DNA from: Curtobacterium sp. MCJR17_020
GTDB lineage: Bacteria > Actinomycetota > Actinomycetes > Actinomycetales > Microbacteriaceae
Direction of reading: 5' to 3'
DNA: 64,000 nt
Assembly: GCF_003234365.2 (NCBI RefSeq)
Contig: NZ_CP126260.1
Span: 3,596,001-3,660,000 of the forward strand
Shown: piece after piece, positions 42,819-51,122 of the stretch
Position numbering within the stretch: position 1 is the first letter of the stretch
Layout of the letters: every line of letters begins with the position of its first letter
Notes under the pieces: model-generated
What the model saw: only the letters and a program-made list of their open reading frames with translations
The model's database searches: none
Told to the model about the DNA's origin: nothing
Made by a program: the position numbers and the translations under genes

Positions 42819-43355
42819 TCACTTACCTGACTTTCCGGCCTTGCGGCGCACGTTCTCGCCGGCGTAACGGACACCCTTGCCCTTGTACGGCTCGGGCTTC
42901 CGGAGCTTCCGGATGTTCGCCGCCACTTCGCCGACTGCCTGCTTGTCGATGCCGGCGACCGTGACCTTGTTGTTGCCCTCGACCGCGAAGCTGATGCCTG
43001 CGGGCGGCTCGACCGTGATCGAGTGGGAGTACCCGAGCGCGAACTCGAGGTTCGAGCCCTTCGCCTGCACGCGGTAACCGGTGCCGACGACCTCGAGGCC
43101 CTTGGTGTAGCCCTGGGTCACGCCGATGATGTTGTTGGCGATGAGGGTACGGGTCAGGCCGTGGAGCGAACGCGACTCGCGCTCGTCGTCCGGACGGGTG
43201 ACGAGAACCTGGTTCTCCTCGACCTTGGCCTGGATGGGCTCCGCGATGACGAGCGCGAGCTCGCCCTTCGGGCCCTTGACCGCCACGCTCTGACCGTCAA
43301 CGGAGACGGTCACGCCGGCGGGGATGTCGATGGGAAGACGTCCGATTCGTGACAT
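42819..43355 (-). CDS. rplF: Ribosomal protein uL6
   Basis: A 178-residue protein: MSRIGRLPIDIPAGVTVSVD at the start and KRKPEPYKGKGVRY-type C-terminus (here LRKPEPYKGKGVRYAGENV). It binds near the sarcin-ricin loop. Seven-base gap to rpsH upstream. Confidence 0.98.
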   Translation of the reverse strand: MSRIGRLPIDIPAGVTVSVDGQSVAVKGPKGELALVIAEPIQAKVEENQVLVTRPDDERESRSLHGLTRTLIANNIIGVTQGYTKGLEVVGTGYRVQAKGSNLEFALGYSHSITVEPPAGISFAVEGNNKVTVAGIDKQAVGEVAANIRKLRKPEPYKGKGVRYAGENVRRKAGKSGK

Positions 43356-43361
43356 TGTCGA

Positions 43362-43760
43362 TCACCACACGTAGGCGAGGACTTCCCCACCCACGCCCTT
43401 CTGCTCGGCTTCGCGGTCGGTCAGCAGGCCGGACGAGGTCGAGAGGATCGCCACGCCGAGGCCACCGAGGACCTGGGGGATCTCCGTCGACTTCGCGTAG
43501 ACCCGGAGGCCCGGCTTCGACACGCGCTTGATGCCGGCGATCGAACGCTCGCGCTCGGGACCGTACTTCAGGTCGATGGTGAGGGTCTGCCCGACTCGGG
43601 CGTCCTCCACCTTCCACTCGCTGATGTAGCCCTCACGCTTGAGGATGTCGGCGATGTTCTTCTTGAGCTTGGAGCTCGGGAGCGCGACGGCGTCGTGGTG
43701 CGCGGAGTTCGCGTTCCGCAATCTGGTCAGCATGTCTGCGACCGGATCGGTCATCGTCAT
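43362..43760 (-). CDS. rpsH: Ribosomal protein uS8
   Basis: A 132-residue protein. MTMTDPVADMLTRLRNANSA and the C-terminal STSSGLLTDREAEQKGVGGE are diagnostic. ATG 43760 matches actinobacterial starts. In most bacteria rpsN or rpsZ precedes it; here a 153-bp gap with a terminator-like hairpin does. Confidence 0.97.
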   Translation of the reverse strand: MTMTDPVADMLTRLRNANSAHHDAVALPSSKLKKNIADILKREGYISEWKVEDARVGQTLTIDLKYGPERERSIAGIKRVSKPGLRVYAKSTEIPQVLGGLGVAILSTSSGLLTDREAEQKGVGGEVLAYVW

Positions 43761-43864
43761 GATGTTCGTCCATTTCTCGCCTGGTTTCGACACCCGTTCC
43801 ACGAATGCCGACCTGAGCGATCGAGTGATCCCGGGGCGGTTCCCCAGGATCGGTGTGTTCGTGC

Positions 43865-43900
43865 GTGCGGGCCGGAGGACGTGAATCCTCCGGCCCGCAC
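43865..43900 (-). terminator. Hairpin between rplE and rpsH
   Basis: Arms 43865-43879 and 43886-43900 form a perfect 15-bp stem around CGTGAA, 13 bp behind the rplE stop codon. It occupies the place where rpsN/rpsZ (S14) normally stands and may terminate or attenuate the transcript. Confidence 0.78.
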
Positions 43901-43913
43901 CGCCCGAAGTAGT

Positions 43914-44507
43914 TTAGACCGTCTGCTCGTTGGAGCGGAACGGGAAGCCGAGCTGACGGAGCAGCGCGCGTCCCTCGTCGTCCGTCTTCGCGGTGGTGAC
44001 GACAGTGATGTCGAAGCCGCGGACACGGTCGATGCGGTCCTGGTCGATCTCGTGGAACACGGACTGCTCCGAGAGACCGAACGTGTAGTTGCCGTTCCCG
44101 TCGAACTGCTTGTCGCTGAGACCGCGGAAGTCGCGGATGCGGGGCAGTGCGAGGGAGATCAGGCGGTCGAGGAACTCCCAGGCGCGGTCACCACGGAGGG
44201 TGACGTGCGCACCGATCGCCTGACCCTCGCGCAGCTTGAACTGCGCGATGGACTTGCGAGCGATGTTGACCTGGGGCTTCTGACCCGTGATCGCCGTGAG
44301 GTCCTTGATGGCCCCCTCGATGATCTTCGAGTCGCGAGCGGCCTCGCCGACACCGGTGTTCACGACGACCTTGACCAGGCCGGGGACCTGGTTGACGTTC
44401 GCGTAGCCGAACTGCTCGGTGAGCGTGGCCTTGATCTCGTCCTTGTACTTCTGCTTGAGGCGCGGCTGGGCCTTGGGGGCCTCAGTCGTTGCAGTCGTGT
44501 CAGTCAT
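43914..44507 (-). CDS. rplE: Ribosomal protein uL5
   Basis: A 197-residue 5S-rRNA binding protein, recognised by VPGLVKVVVNTGVGEAARD, TGQKPQVNIARKSIAQFKLR and the C-terminal RGFDITVVTTAKTDDEGRAL. It shares one base with the rplX stop codon. Confidence 0.97.
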   Translation of the reverse strand: MTDTTATTEAPKAQPRLKQKYKDEIKATLTEQFGYANVNQVPGLVKVVVNTGVGEAARDSKIIEGAIKDLTAITGQKPQVNIARKSIAQFKLREGQAIGAHVTLRGDRAWEFLDRLISLALPRIRDFRGLSDKQFDGNGNYTFGLSEQSVFHEIDQDRIDRVRGFDITVVTTAKTDDEGRALLRQLGFPFRSNEQTV

Positions 44508-44866
44508 CAGAGCGTCTCACCTGACTTCTTGGCGTAGCGGACACGGACGGTCTTCTTGACCCCGCCCTTCTCCACCTCTTCGGTACGGAAGCCGACGCGG
44601 GTCGGCTTCTTCGTCTTCGGGTCGACGAGAGCGACGTTCGACACGTGGATCGAGGCTTCGTGCTTCTCGATGCCACCCGTCTTCGAGCCGCGCTGCGTCT
44701 GGCCGACGCGGACGTGCTTCGTGACGAAGTTCACGCCCTCGACGACGACGCGCTGCTTGTCCTTGAGGACCTCGATGACCTTGCCCTGCTTGCCACGGTC
44801 GCCGCCACGCTCCTGCGTCGCGCCCGTGATGACCTGGACGAGGTCACCCTTCTTGATGTTCGCCAT
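44507..44866 (-). CDS. rplX: Ribosomal protein uL24
   Basis: A 119-residue assembly-initiating protein with a KOW motif, KKGDLVQVITGATQERGGD, and KQRVVVEGVNFVTKHVRVG. Three bases behind rplN. Confidence 0.97.
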   Translation of the reverse strand: MANIKKGDLVQVITGATQERGGDRGKQGKVIEVLKDKQRVVVEGVNFVTKHVRVGQTQRGSKTGGIEKHEASIHVSNVALVDPKTKKPTRVGFRTEEVEKGGVKKTVRVRYAKKSGETL

Positions 44867-44869
44867 GGC

Positions 44870-45238
44870 TTACAGCACCTCCGGCGCGAGCGAGATGATC
44901 TTCATGAACTTCTTGTCTCGGAGCTCGCGACCGACCGGACCGAAGATGCGCGTGCCGCGCGGGTCGCCGTCGGCCTTGAGGATCACTGCCGCGTTCTCGT
45001 CGAACTTGATGTAGGAGCCGTCCTGACGACGGGTCTCCTTCTTGGTGCGAACGATGACCGCCTTGACGACGTCACCCTTCTTCACGTTGCCGCCGGGGAT
45101 GGCGTCCTTCACCGTGGCGACGATGACGTCACCGAGACCGGCGTAGCGACGACCCGAACCACCGAGCACGCGGATGGTCAAGATCTCCTTGGCACCCGTG
45201 TTGTCGGCGATCTTCAGGCGGGATTCCTGCTGAATCAC
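44870..45238 (-). CDS. rplN: Ribosomal protein uL14
   Basis: A 122-residue protein. IQQESRLKIADNTGAKEILT and GDVVKAVIVRTKKETRRQDG are family signatures. Start GTG 45238. The 31-bp gap to rpsQ is the usual S10/spc boundary, without an obvious promoter. Confidence 0.98.
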   Translation of the reverse strand: MIQQESRLKIADNTGAKEILTIRVLGGSGRRYAGLGDVIVATVKDAIPGGNVKKGDVVKAVIVRTKKETRRQDGSYIKFDENAAVILKADGDPRGTRIFGPVGRELRDKKFMKIISLAPEVL

Positions 45239-45269
45239 TGCTGTCTCCTATTCCGAAGCAGGCCGAGGC

Positions 45270-45554
45270 CTACTTGGCCTTCTCGAGGATCTCGACCAGG
45301 CGCCAGCGCTTTGAAGCGCTGAGGGGACGGGTCTCGCTGATCACGACGAGGTCGCCGACACCAGCGGTGCCGAGCTCGTCGTGGGCCTTCACCTTGGACG
45401 TGCGACGGATGATCTTGCCGTAGAGCGCGTGCTTCACGCGGTCCTCGACCTCGACCACGATGGTCTTGTCCATCTTGTCGCTGGTCACGTAGCCGCGACG
45501 CGTCTTGCGGTAGCCGCGAGTGAGGGCGGCGGAGGTCTTCTCTTCGTTCGCCAT
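45270..45554 (-). CDS. rpsQ: Ribosomal protein uS17
   Basis: A 94-residue OB-fold protein. RGYVTSDKMDKTIVVEVEDR and GDLVVISETRPLSASKRWRL are typical. Its ATG shares a base with the rpmC stop codon (TAATG). Confidence 0.97.
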   Translation of the reverse strand: MANEEKTSAALTRGYRKTRRGYVTSDKMDKTIVVEVEDRVKHALYGKIIRRTSKVKAHDELGTAGVGDLVVISETRPLSASKRWRLVEILEKAK

Positions 45555-45874
45555 TACTTCTCCTCGGCGGTCTCGGCCTCGGTCGACTCAGCCGGCTTGT
45601 CAGCCTTCTTCGTCGTCTTCTTGGCCTTGGTGGCGGTCTCGACGGGCGCGGGAGTGGCACGGATGCCGAGCTCGCGCTCGCGGAGGACGGTGTAGATGCG
45701 AGCGATGTCGCGCTTGACGGCACGGAGACGACCGTGGCTCTCCAGCTGGCCGGTGGCCGACTGGAAGCGGAGGTTGAAGAGTTCCTCCTTGGCCTTCTTC
45801 AGCTCGTCAGCGAGACGCTCGTTCTCGAACGTGTCGAGCTCCGTCGGACGGAGCTCCTTGGAACCGATCGCCAT
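45554..45874 (-). CDS. rpmC: Ribosomal protein uL29 with C-terminal extension
   Basis: A 106-residue protein, against 63 in E. coli. The helical-hairpin core LADELKKAKEELFNLRFQ with QLESHGRLRAVKRDIARI is intact; about 40 extra residues of Lys/Ala/Glu/Thr follow. ATG 45874 shares a base with the rplP stop. Confidence 0.95.
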   Translation of the reverse strand: MAIGSKELRPTELDTFENERLADELKKAKEELFNLRFQSATGQLESHGRLRAVKRDIARIYTVLRERELGIRATPAPVETATKAKKTTKKADKPAESTEAETAEEK

Positions 45875-46293
45875 TATGCGTCGCCCTCCTCGCGCTTGAT
45901 GATGCGTGCCTTGAGGGGCAGCTTGTGGATTGCACGGGTCAGCGCCTCGCGGGCGATGTCCTCGGTGACGCCGGAGAGCTCGAAGAGCACACGACCCGGC
46001 TTGACGTTGGCGACCCACCACTCGGGCGAGCCCTTACCGGAACCCATGCGGGTCTCAGCCGGCTTCTTCGTGAGCGGACGGTCCGGGTAGATGTTGATCC
46101 AGACCTTGCCGCCACGCTTGATGTGACGCGTCATGGCGATACGAGCGGACTCGATCTGACGGTTGGTCACGTACGCCGGGGTGAGGGCCTGGATGCCGTA
46201 GTCGCCGAAGCTGACCTTGGTACCACCGGTTGCCTGACCCGAACGCTTCGGGTGGTGCTGCTTACGGTGCTTGACTCGACGGGGAATAAGCAT
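45874..46293 (-). CDS. rplP: Ribosomal protein uL16
   Basis: A 139-residue protein: MLIPRRVKHRKQHHPKRSG, GKVWINIYPDRPLTKKPAET and RMGSGKGSPEWWVANV are unmistakable. It shapes the A-site tRNA binding region. Two bases behind rpsC. Confidence 0.98.
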   Translation of the reverse strand: MLIPRRVKHRKQHHPKRSGQATGGTKVSFGDYGIQALTPAYVTNRQIESARIAMTRHIKRGGKVWINIYPDRPLTKKPAETRMGSGKGSPEWWVANVKPGRVLFELSGVTEDIAREALTRAIHKLPLKARIIKREEGDA

Positions 46294-46295
46294 GG

Positions 46296-47108
46296 TTACG
46301 CCTCAACTCCTGCGCCGGCCGGCGCGTCCTGCGGGGCCTGCTGCGGGCGGCGGTCACCGCGGTCGCCGCCACGACGGTCGCCGCCACGGTCGCCACGCTC
46401 ACCGCGCGGGCCGCCACGACGCTCGGGGCGCGACGAACGCTGGTTCGCCTGCTCGCGAGCGAGCTCCTTGTTCGTGATGTCGCCCTTGTAGATCCAGACC
46501 TTCACGCCGATGCGGCCGAACGTGGTCCGGGCCTCGTAGAAGCCGTAGTCGATGTTCGCGCGGAGGGTGTGCAGCGGCACACGGCCTTCGCGGTAGAACT
46601 CCGAACGGGACATCTCGGCGCCGCCGAGACGGCCCGACACCTGGATGCGGACACCCTTGGCGCCGGCGCGCTGTGCACCCTGCAGGCCCTTGCGCATGGC
46701 GCGACGGAACGCGACACGAGCGGAGAGCTGCTCGGCGATGCCCTGCGCGACGAGCTGGGCCTCGGTCTCGGGGTTCTTGACCTCGAGGATGTTCAGCTGG
46801 ATCTGCTTCTTGGTGAGCTTCTCGAGCTCACCGCGAACGCGCTCCGCCTCGGCGCCGCGGCGGCCGATGACGATGCCCGGACGCGCCGTGTGGATGTCCA
46901 CGCGGACACGGTCACGGGTGCGCTCGAGCTCGATGCGAGCCACACCGGCGCGGTCGAGGGTCTTCTTCAGGTACTCGCGCACCTTGATGTCCTCGGCCAC
47001 GTAGTCGGCGTAGCGCTGACCGGCCTTCTTGCTGTCGGTGAACCAGTGCGAGACGTGGTCCGTCGTGATCCCGAGACGGAAGCCGTACGGGTTGACCTTC
47101 TGGCCCAT
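46296..47108 (-). CDS. rpsC: Ribosomal protein uS3
   Basis: A 270-residue mRNA-entry protein: MGQKVNPYGFRLGITTDHVS, a KH domain with GIVIGRRGAEAERVRGEL, then the S3 C-domain. The last ~50 residues are Arg/Gly/Asp-rich and end with a Pro/Ala tail, longer than E. coli S3 (233). Confidence 0.97.
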   Translation of the reverse strand: MGQKVNPYGFRLGITTDHVSHWFTDSKKAGQRYADYVAEDIKVREYLKKTLDRAGVARIELERTRDRVRVDIHTARPGIVIGRRGAEAERVRGELEKLTKKQIQLNILEVKNPETEAQLVAQGIAEQLSARVAFRRAMRKGLQGAQRAGAKGVRIQVSGRLGGAEMSRSEFYREGRVPLHTLRANIDYGFYEARTTFGRIGVKVWIYKGDITNKELAREQANQRSSRPERRGGPRGERGDRGGDRRGGDRGDRRPQQAPQDAPAGAGVEA

Positions 47109-47500
47109 TAGTTGCTCGCCTTCTTGCTCGTCGCGGCAGCCTCAGCCTCTTCCGGCGTCGCGAGGACGACCGTGATGTGGCTGGTGCGCTTGTTGATGCG
47201 GAAGGCCCGGCCCTGGGCGCGCGGCTGGAACCGCTTCAGGGTCGTTCCCTCGTCGACGAAGACGCGGCTCACGTAGAGGTCGCGCTCGTCGAGGAAGCTG
47301 TTCGTCGAGTCAGCCTTCACCCGGGCGTTCGCGATCGCCGAGGCGACCAGCTTGTACACGGGCTCCGAAGCGCCCTGGGGGGCGAACTTCAGGATGGCGA
47401 GCGCCTCGTGGGCCTGCTTGCCGCGGATCAGCTCGATGACGCGACGGGCCTTCTGAGGCGTGACGCGGATGTGTCGCACGCGTGCGATCGACTCCACCAT
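47108..47500 (-). CDS. rplV: Ribosomal protein uL22
   Basis: A 130-residue protein lining the exit tunnel: VRHIRVTPQKARRVIELIRG and RAQGRAFRINKRTSHITVVL are signatures. The stop shares a base with the rpsC start. Confidence 0.98.
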   Translation of the reverse strand: MVESIARVRHIRVTPQKARRVIELIRGKQAHEALAILKFAPQGASEPVYKLVASAIANARVKADSTNSFLDERDLYVSRVFVDEGTTLKRFQPRAQGRAFRINKRTSHITVVLATPEEAEAAATSKKASN

Positions 47501-47525
47501 TTCGTTCCTCCTCTGCGTCCCCGCG

Positions 47526-47807
47526 TTAGCGGCGACGGCCCTTCTTGTCGTCCTTCACGTGACCACGGAAGGTGCGGGTCGGCGCGAACTCGCCGAGCTT
47601 GTGACCGACCATCGACTCGGTGACGAACACCGGGATGTGCTTGCGGCCGTCGTGCACCGCGATGGTGTGCCCGAGCATGTTCGGGACGATCATCGACCGT
47701 CGCGACCACGTACGGATCACGTTCTTGGTGTTGGCCTCGTTCTGCGTGACGACCTTGCGGAGCAGGTGCTCGTCGACGAAGGGGCCCTTCTTCAGACTGC
47801 GTGGCAT
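47526..47807 (-). CDS. rpsS: Ribosomal protein uS19
   Basis: A 93-residue protein: MPRSLKKGPFVDEHLLRKV and GHKLGEFAPTRTFRGHVKDD. It contacts S13 in the 30S head. Eleven bp behind rplB. Confidence 0.98.
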   Translation of the reverse strand: MPRSLKKGPFVDEHLLRKVVTQNEANTKNVIRTWSRRSMIVPNMLGHTIAVHDGRKHIPVFVTESMVGHKLGEFAPTRTFRGHVKDDKKGRRR

Positions 47808-47818
47808 CTTCTGAACTC

Positions 47819-48658
<840 letters not shown>

Positions 48659-48676
48659 GATTTATCCCTCTGGTCC

Positions 48677-48976
48677 TCAGCCGACAGCCGTGAAGATGTC
48701 GATCGAACCGGACTTGAGCGTCACGATGGCGCGCTTGGTGTCCTTGCGCTTGCCGAGACCGAACTTGGTGCGACGGGTCTTGCCCGGGCGGTTCAGCGTG
48801 TTGATGCTCGCGACCTTGACCTCGAAGATCTTCTCGATGGCGAGCTTGATCTCGGTCTTGTTCGAACGGGGGTCCACGATGAACGTGTACTTGCCCTGGT
48901 CGATGAGCGCGTAGCTCTTCTCCGAGACGACCGGCGAGATGATGACGTCGCGCGGGTCCTTGTTGAAGCCGCTCAT
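48677..48976 (-). CDS. rplW: Ribosomal protein uL23
   Basis: A 99-residue exit-tunnel protein and trigger-factor dock: VVSEKSYALIDQGKYTFIVD and RTKFGLGKRKDTKRAIV. ATG 48976 overlaps the rplD stop by 4 bp. Confidence 0.98.
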   Translation of the reverse strand: MSGFNKDPRDVIISPVVSEKSYALIDQGKYTFIVDPRSNKTEIKLAIEKIFEVKVASINTLNRPGKTRRTKFGLGKRKDTKRAIVTLKSGSIDIFTAVG

Positions 48977-49632
48977 GCGGTGATCTCCTTCGCGGTCTTC
49001 GACGCGATGAAGGCGTCGAGGGCGCTCTTGCTGAAGACGACGGCGTCCGACTTGAGGACGTCGTAGGCGTTCAGCTGGCCGTACGAGAGCGCGTGGACGT
49101 TCGGCAGGTTGCGGATCGACTTGAGCGTCAGCTCGTCGTTCGACTCGAGCACGATCAGCACGTGCTTGACGGGCGCGACCTTCTCGAGGAGCGTGCGAGC
49201 GACCTTGGTCGACGGCACGTCGGCCTCGACGAAGCCGTCGACAGCCGAGATGCGGCCACCGCGGGCGCGGTCCGAGAGCGAGCCGAGCAGCGCTGCGGCG
49301 ATCATCTTCTTGGGGGTGCGCTGCGAGTAGTCGCGGGGGGTCGGTCCGTGGACGACGCCACCACCGGTGTGCTCGGGAGCACGGACGGAACCCTGACGGG
49401 CGCGGCCGGTGCCCTTCTGCTTGAACGGCTTGCGACCGGCACCGCGGACTTCGCCGCGGTTCTTGGTCTTGTGGGTGCCCTGACGCGCGGCTGCGAGCTG
49501 CGCGGTGACGACCTGGTGGATCAGCGGGACGTTGGTCTCGACGTCGAAGAGAGCTGCGGGCAGCTCGACGGTGCCGGACTTGACACCCGATGCGTCGAGG
49601 ACGTCGATCGTGGTTGCGGTCGTGGTGGCCAT
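48973..49632 (-). CDS. rplD: Ribosomal protein uL4
   Basis: A 219-residue protein: KNRGEVRGAGRKPFKQKGTG and GGGVVHGPTPRDYSQRTPKK mark the extended loop that reaches the exit tunnel. In E. coli L4 also represses its own operon. ATG 49632 was chosen over an in-frame GTG two codons upstream that overlaps the rplC stop. Confidence 0.97.
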   Translation of the reverse strand: MATTTATTIDVLDASGVKSGTVELPAALFDVETNVPLIHQVVTAQLAAARQGTHKTKNRGEVRGAGRKPFKQKGTGRARQGSVRAPEHTGGGVVHGPTPRDYSQRTPKKMIAAALLGSLSDRARGGRISAVDGFVEADVPSTKVARTLLEKVAPVKHVLIVLESNDELTLKSIRNLPNVHALSYGQLNAYDVLKSDAVVFSKSALDAFIASKTAKEITA

Positions 49633-49634
49633 GA

Positions 49635-50291
49635 TCACTTACCCTTCACGGCGGTGCGGACGAAGACGGAGCGGCCACGAGCACCGGGGACGGCGCCCTT
49701 GACGAGCAGCAGACCCTTCTCGGCGTCGACGGCGTGCACCGTGAGGTTGAGGACGGTCACGCGGTCGCCACCCATACGACCGGCCATGCGCATGCCCTTG
49801 AAGACACGCGACGGGGTCGAGGAAGCACCGATCGAGCCGGGCTTGCGGTGGTTGCGGTGTGCACCGTGCGAGGCGCCGACGCCGTGGAAGCCGTGGCGCT
49901 TCATGACACCGGCGAAGCCCTTGCCCTTGGAGGTACCGACGACGTCGACCTTCTGGCCCGCCGTGAACGTGCCGTCCACGGTGAGCTCCTGGCCGAGCGT
50001 GTACTCAGCGGAGTCGTTGGTCCGGATCTCGGTGAGGGTGCGACGCGGGGTCACGCCAGCGGCCTCGAAGTGGCCGGCGGCCGGCTTGTTGACCTTGCGC
50101 GGGTCGATGGCACCGGCGGCGATCTGGATCGCCTCGTAGCCGTCGCGCTCAGCGTTGCGGATCTGGGTGACCACGTTCGGGCCGACCTCGATCACTGTGA
50201 CGGGGATGAACTTGTTGTTCTCGTCCCACACCTGGGTCATCCCGAGCTTCTTGCCGAGGAGGCCCTTGACGGTCTTGGTTGAGTTCGCCAT
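49635..50291 (-). CDS. rplC: Ribosomal protein uL3
   Basis: A 218-residue protein: KGLLGKKLGMTQVWDENNKF and GVMKRHGFHGVGASHGAHRN, the loop near the peptidyl-transferase centre with the methylated Gln region in E. coli. Twelve bp behind rpsJ. Confidence 0.98.
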   Translation of the reverse strand: MANSTKTVKGLLGKKLGMTQVWDENNKFIPVTVIEVGPNVVTQIRNAERDGYEAIQIAAGAIDPRKVNKPAAGHFEAAGVTPRRTLTEIRTNDSAEYTLGQELTVDGTFTAGQKVDVVGTSKGKGFAGVMKRHGFHGVGASHGAHRNHRKPGSIGASSTPSRVFKGMRMAGRMGGDRVTVLNLTVHAVDAEKGLLLVKGAVPGARGRSVFVRTAVKGK

Positions 50292-50303
50292 TGGTCAGCC
50301 CCC

Positions 50304-50612
50304 TTACAGCTTGATCTCGATGTTGACGTCTGCCGGCAGGTCGAGTCGCATGAGCGAGTCGACGGCCTTCGGCGTCGGGTCGACGATGTCGATGACCCGC
50401 TTGTGCGTGCGCTTCTCGAAGTGCTCGCGCGAGTCCTTGTACTTGTGAGGGGAACGGATCACTGCGATCACGTTCTTCTCGGTGGGGAGTGGCACCGGGC
50501 CGACCACGGTCGCACCGGCACGGGTCACCGTGTCGACGATCTTCCGGGCCGACGTGTCGATGACCTCGTGGTCATACGACTTGAGCCGGATGCGGATCTT
50601 CTGTCCCGCCAT
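50304..50612 (-). CDS. rpsJ: Ribosomal protein uS10
   Basis: A 102-residue protein and NusB partner in antitermination: MAGQKIRIRLKSYDHEVID and PTEKNVIAVIRSPHKYKDSR. First gene of the 11-gene S10 section. A leader of about 330 nt separates it from its promoter. Confidence 0.98.
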   Translation of the reverse strand: MAGQKIRIRLKSYDHEVIDTSARKIVDTVTRAGATVVGPVPLPTEKNVIAVIRSPHKYKDSREHFEKRTHKRVIDIVDPTPKAVDSLMRLDLPADVNIEIKL

Positions 50613-50949
50613 GTGTCTCTTGTCCTCTCTCTGCGCCGCGCACCCGCAGGCCGCCTGACGCCGCTCGGCTCCGCATTGCTGCAGACCGTGCTGTTTTCCT
50701 GAACCAACCGGCCGCATCCGCTGGGGATGACCGCTGTTCACCTGTCAACCGCGCGGGCGACCTTGGCCGTCCAGCGTGGGCAATCGACTTCCTCGCACTC
50801 CGGGCGCAACAGTGTCGCGTCCGTCATGACCTCGGGGAGTCGTGTTCTGCTGCCTGCGGCCCAACCCAGCCCTGCTGAACAGGGGGGTTGTGCACTGCCA
50901 GAGCAGTGATCCTGCGGACTCGCACCCGCGGGGAATTCGGAACCGGACA
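50613..50949 (-). other. Long structured S10-operon leader
   Basis: No ordinary gene fits this stretch. Between the promoter and rpsJ there are two adjacent hairpins: CACTGC/GCAGTG (50893-50898, 50903-50908) and CAACCC-CCCTG with CAGGG-GGGTTG (50862-50890). Further down is a small open frame (50738-50827). A leader this long suggests control by a ribosomal protein such as L4, as known in E. coli, though this structure is different. Confidence 0.55.
50738..50827 (-). CDS. Possible 29-residue upstream ORF in the S10 leader
   Basis: ATG 50827 opens a 29-codon frame (MTDATLLRPECEEVDCPRW...) ending TGA at 50738. GAGG stands just before the ATG but with short spacing. It has two Cys five residues apart. 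It may be a leader peptide or a chance frame; only conservation could tell. Confidence 0.25.
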   Translation of the reverse strand: MTDATLLRPECEEVDCPRWTAKVARAVDR

Positions 50950-50978
50950 AGTCTCGCATGTCCCGAGCCCACGTGCAA
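50950..50978 (-). promoter_or_regulatory. S10 operon promoter
   Basis: TTGCAC (50973-50978) and GAGACT (50950-50955) are spaced by 17 bases on the minus strand, followed by TTG at the probable start point. The -10 hexamer departs from TAnnnT only at its first base, acceptable for a strong ribosomal promoter. Confidence 0.65.
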
Positions 50979-51079
50979 CCCGGGCGTGTCGCGAATTGCC
51001 GGGCGTGTCGACACCGGCTCGCTTCCCCGGATCCACGCGGATCGGACGGCCTGGAGGCACGGGTCGCCGCCGCAACGCG

Positions 51080-51112
51080 GAGCGCCCTCCGGAGATGGTC
51101 CGGAGGGCGCTC
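51080..51112 (-). terminator. Terminator after the DarT-like gene
   Basis: Arms 51080-51093 and 51099-51112 form a perfect 14-bp stem around GATGG, 10 bp behind the gene's stop codon, isolating it from the S10 promoter downstream. Confidence 0.85.
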
Positions 51113-51122
51113 GTGGACACGG

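Noticed and set aside
50743..50748. Perfect TTGACA upstream of rpsJ
   Set aside because: No TAnnnT-like hexamer lies 16-18 bases downstream on the minus strand; the TTGCAC/GAGACT pair further up is better placed.
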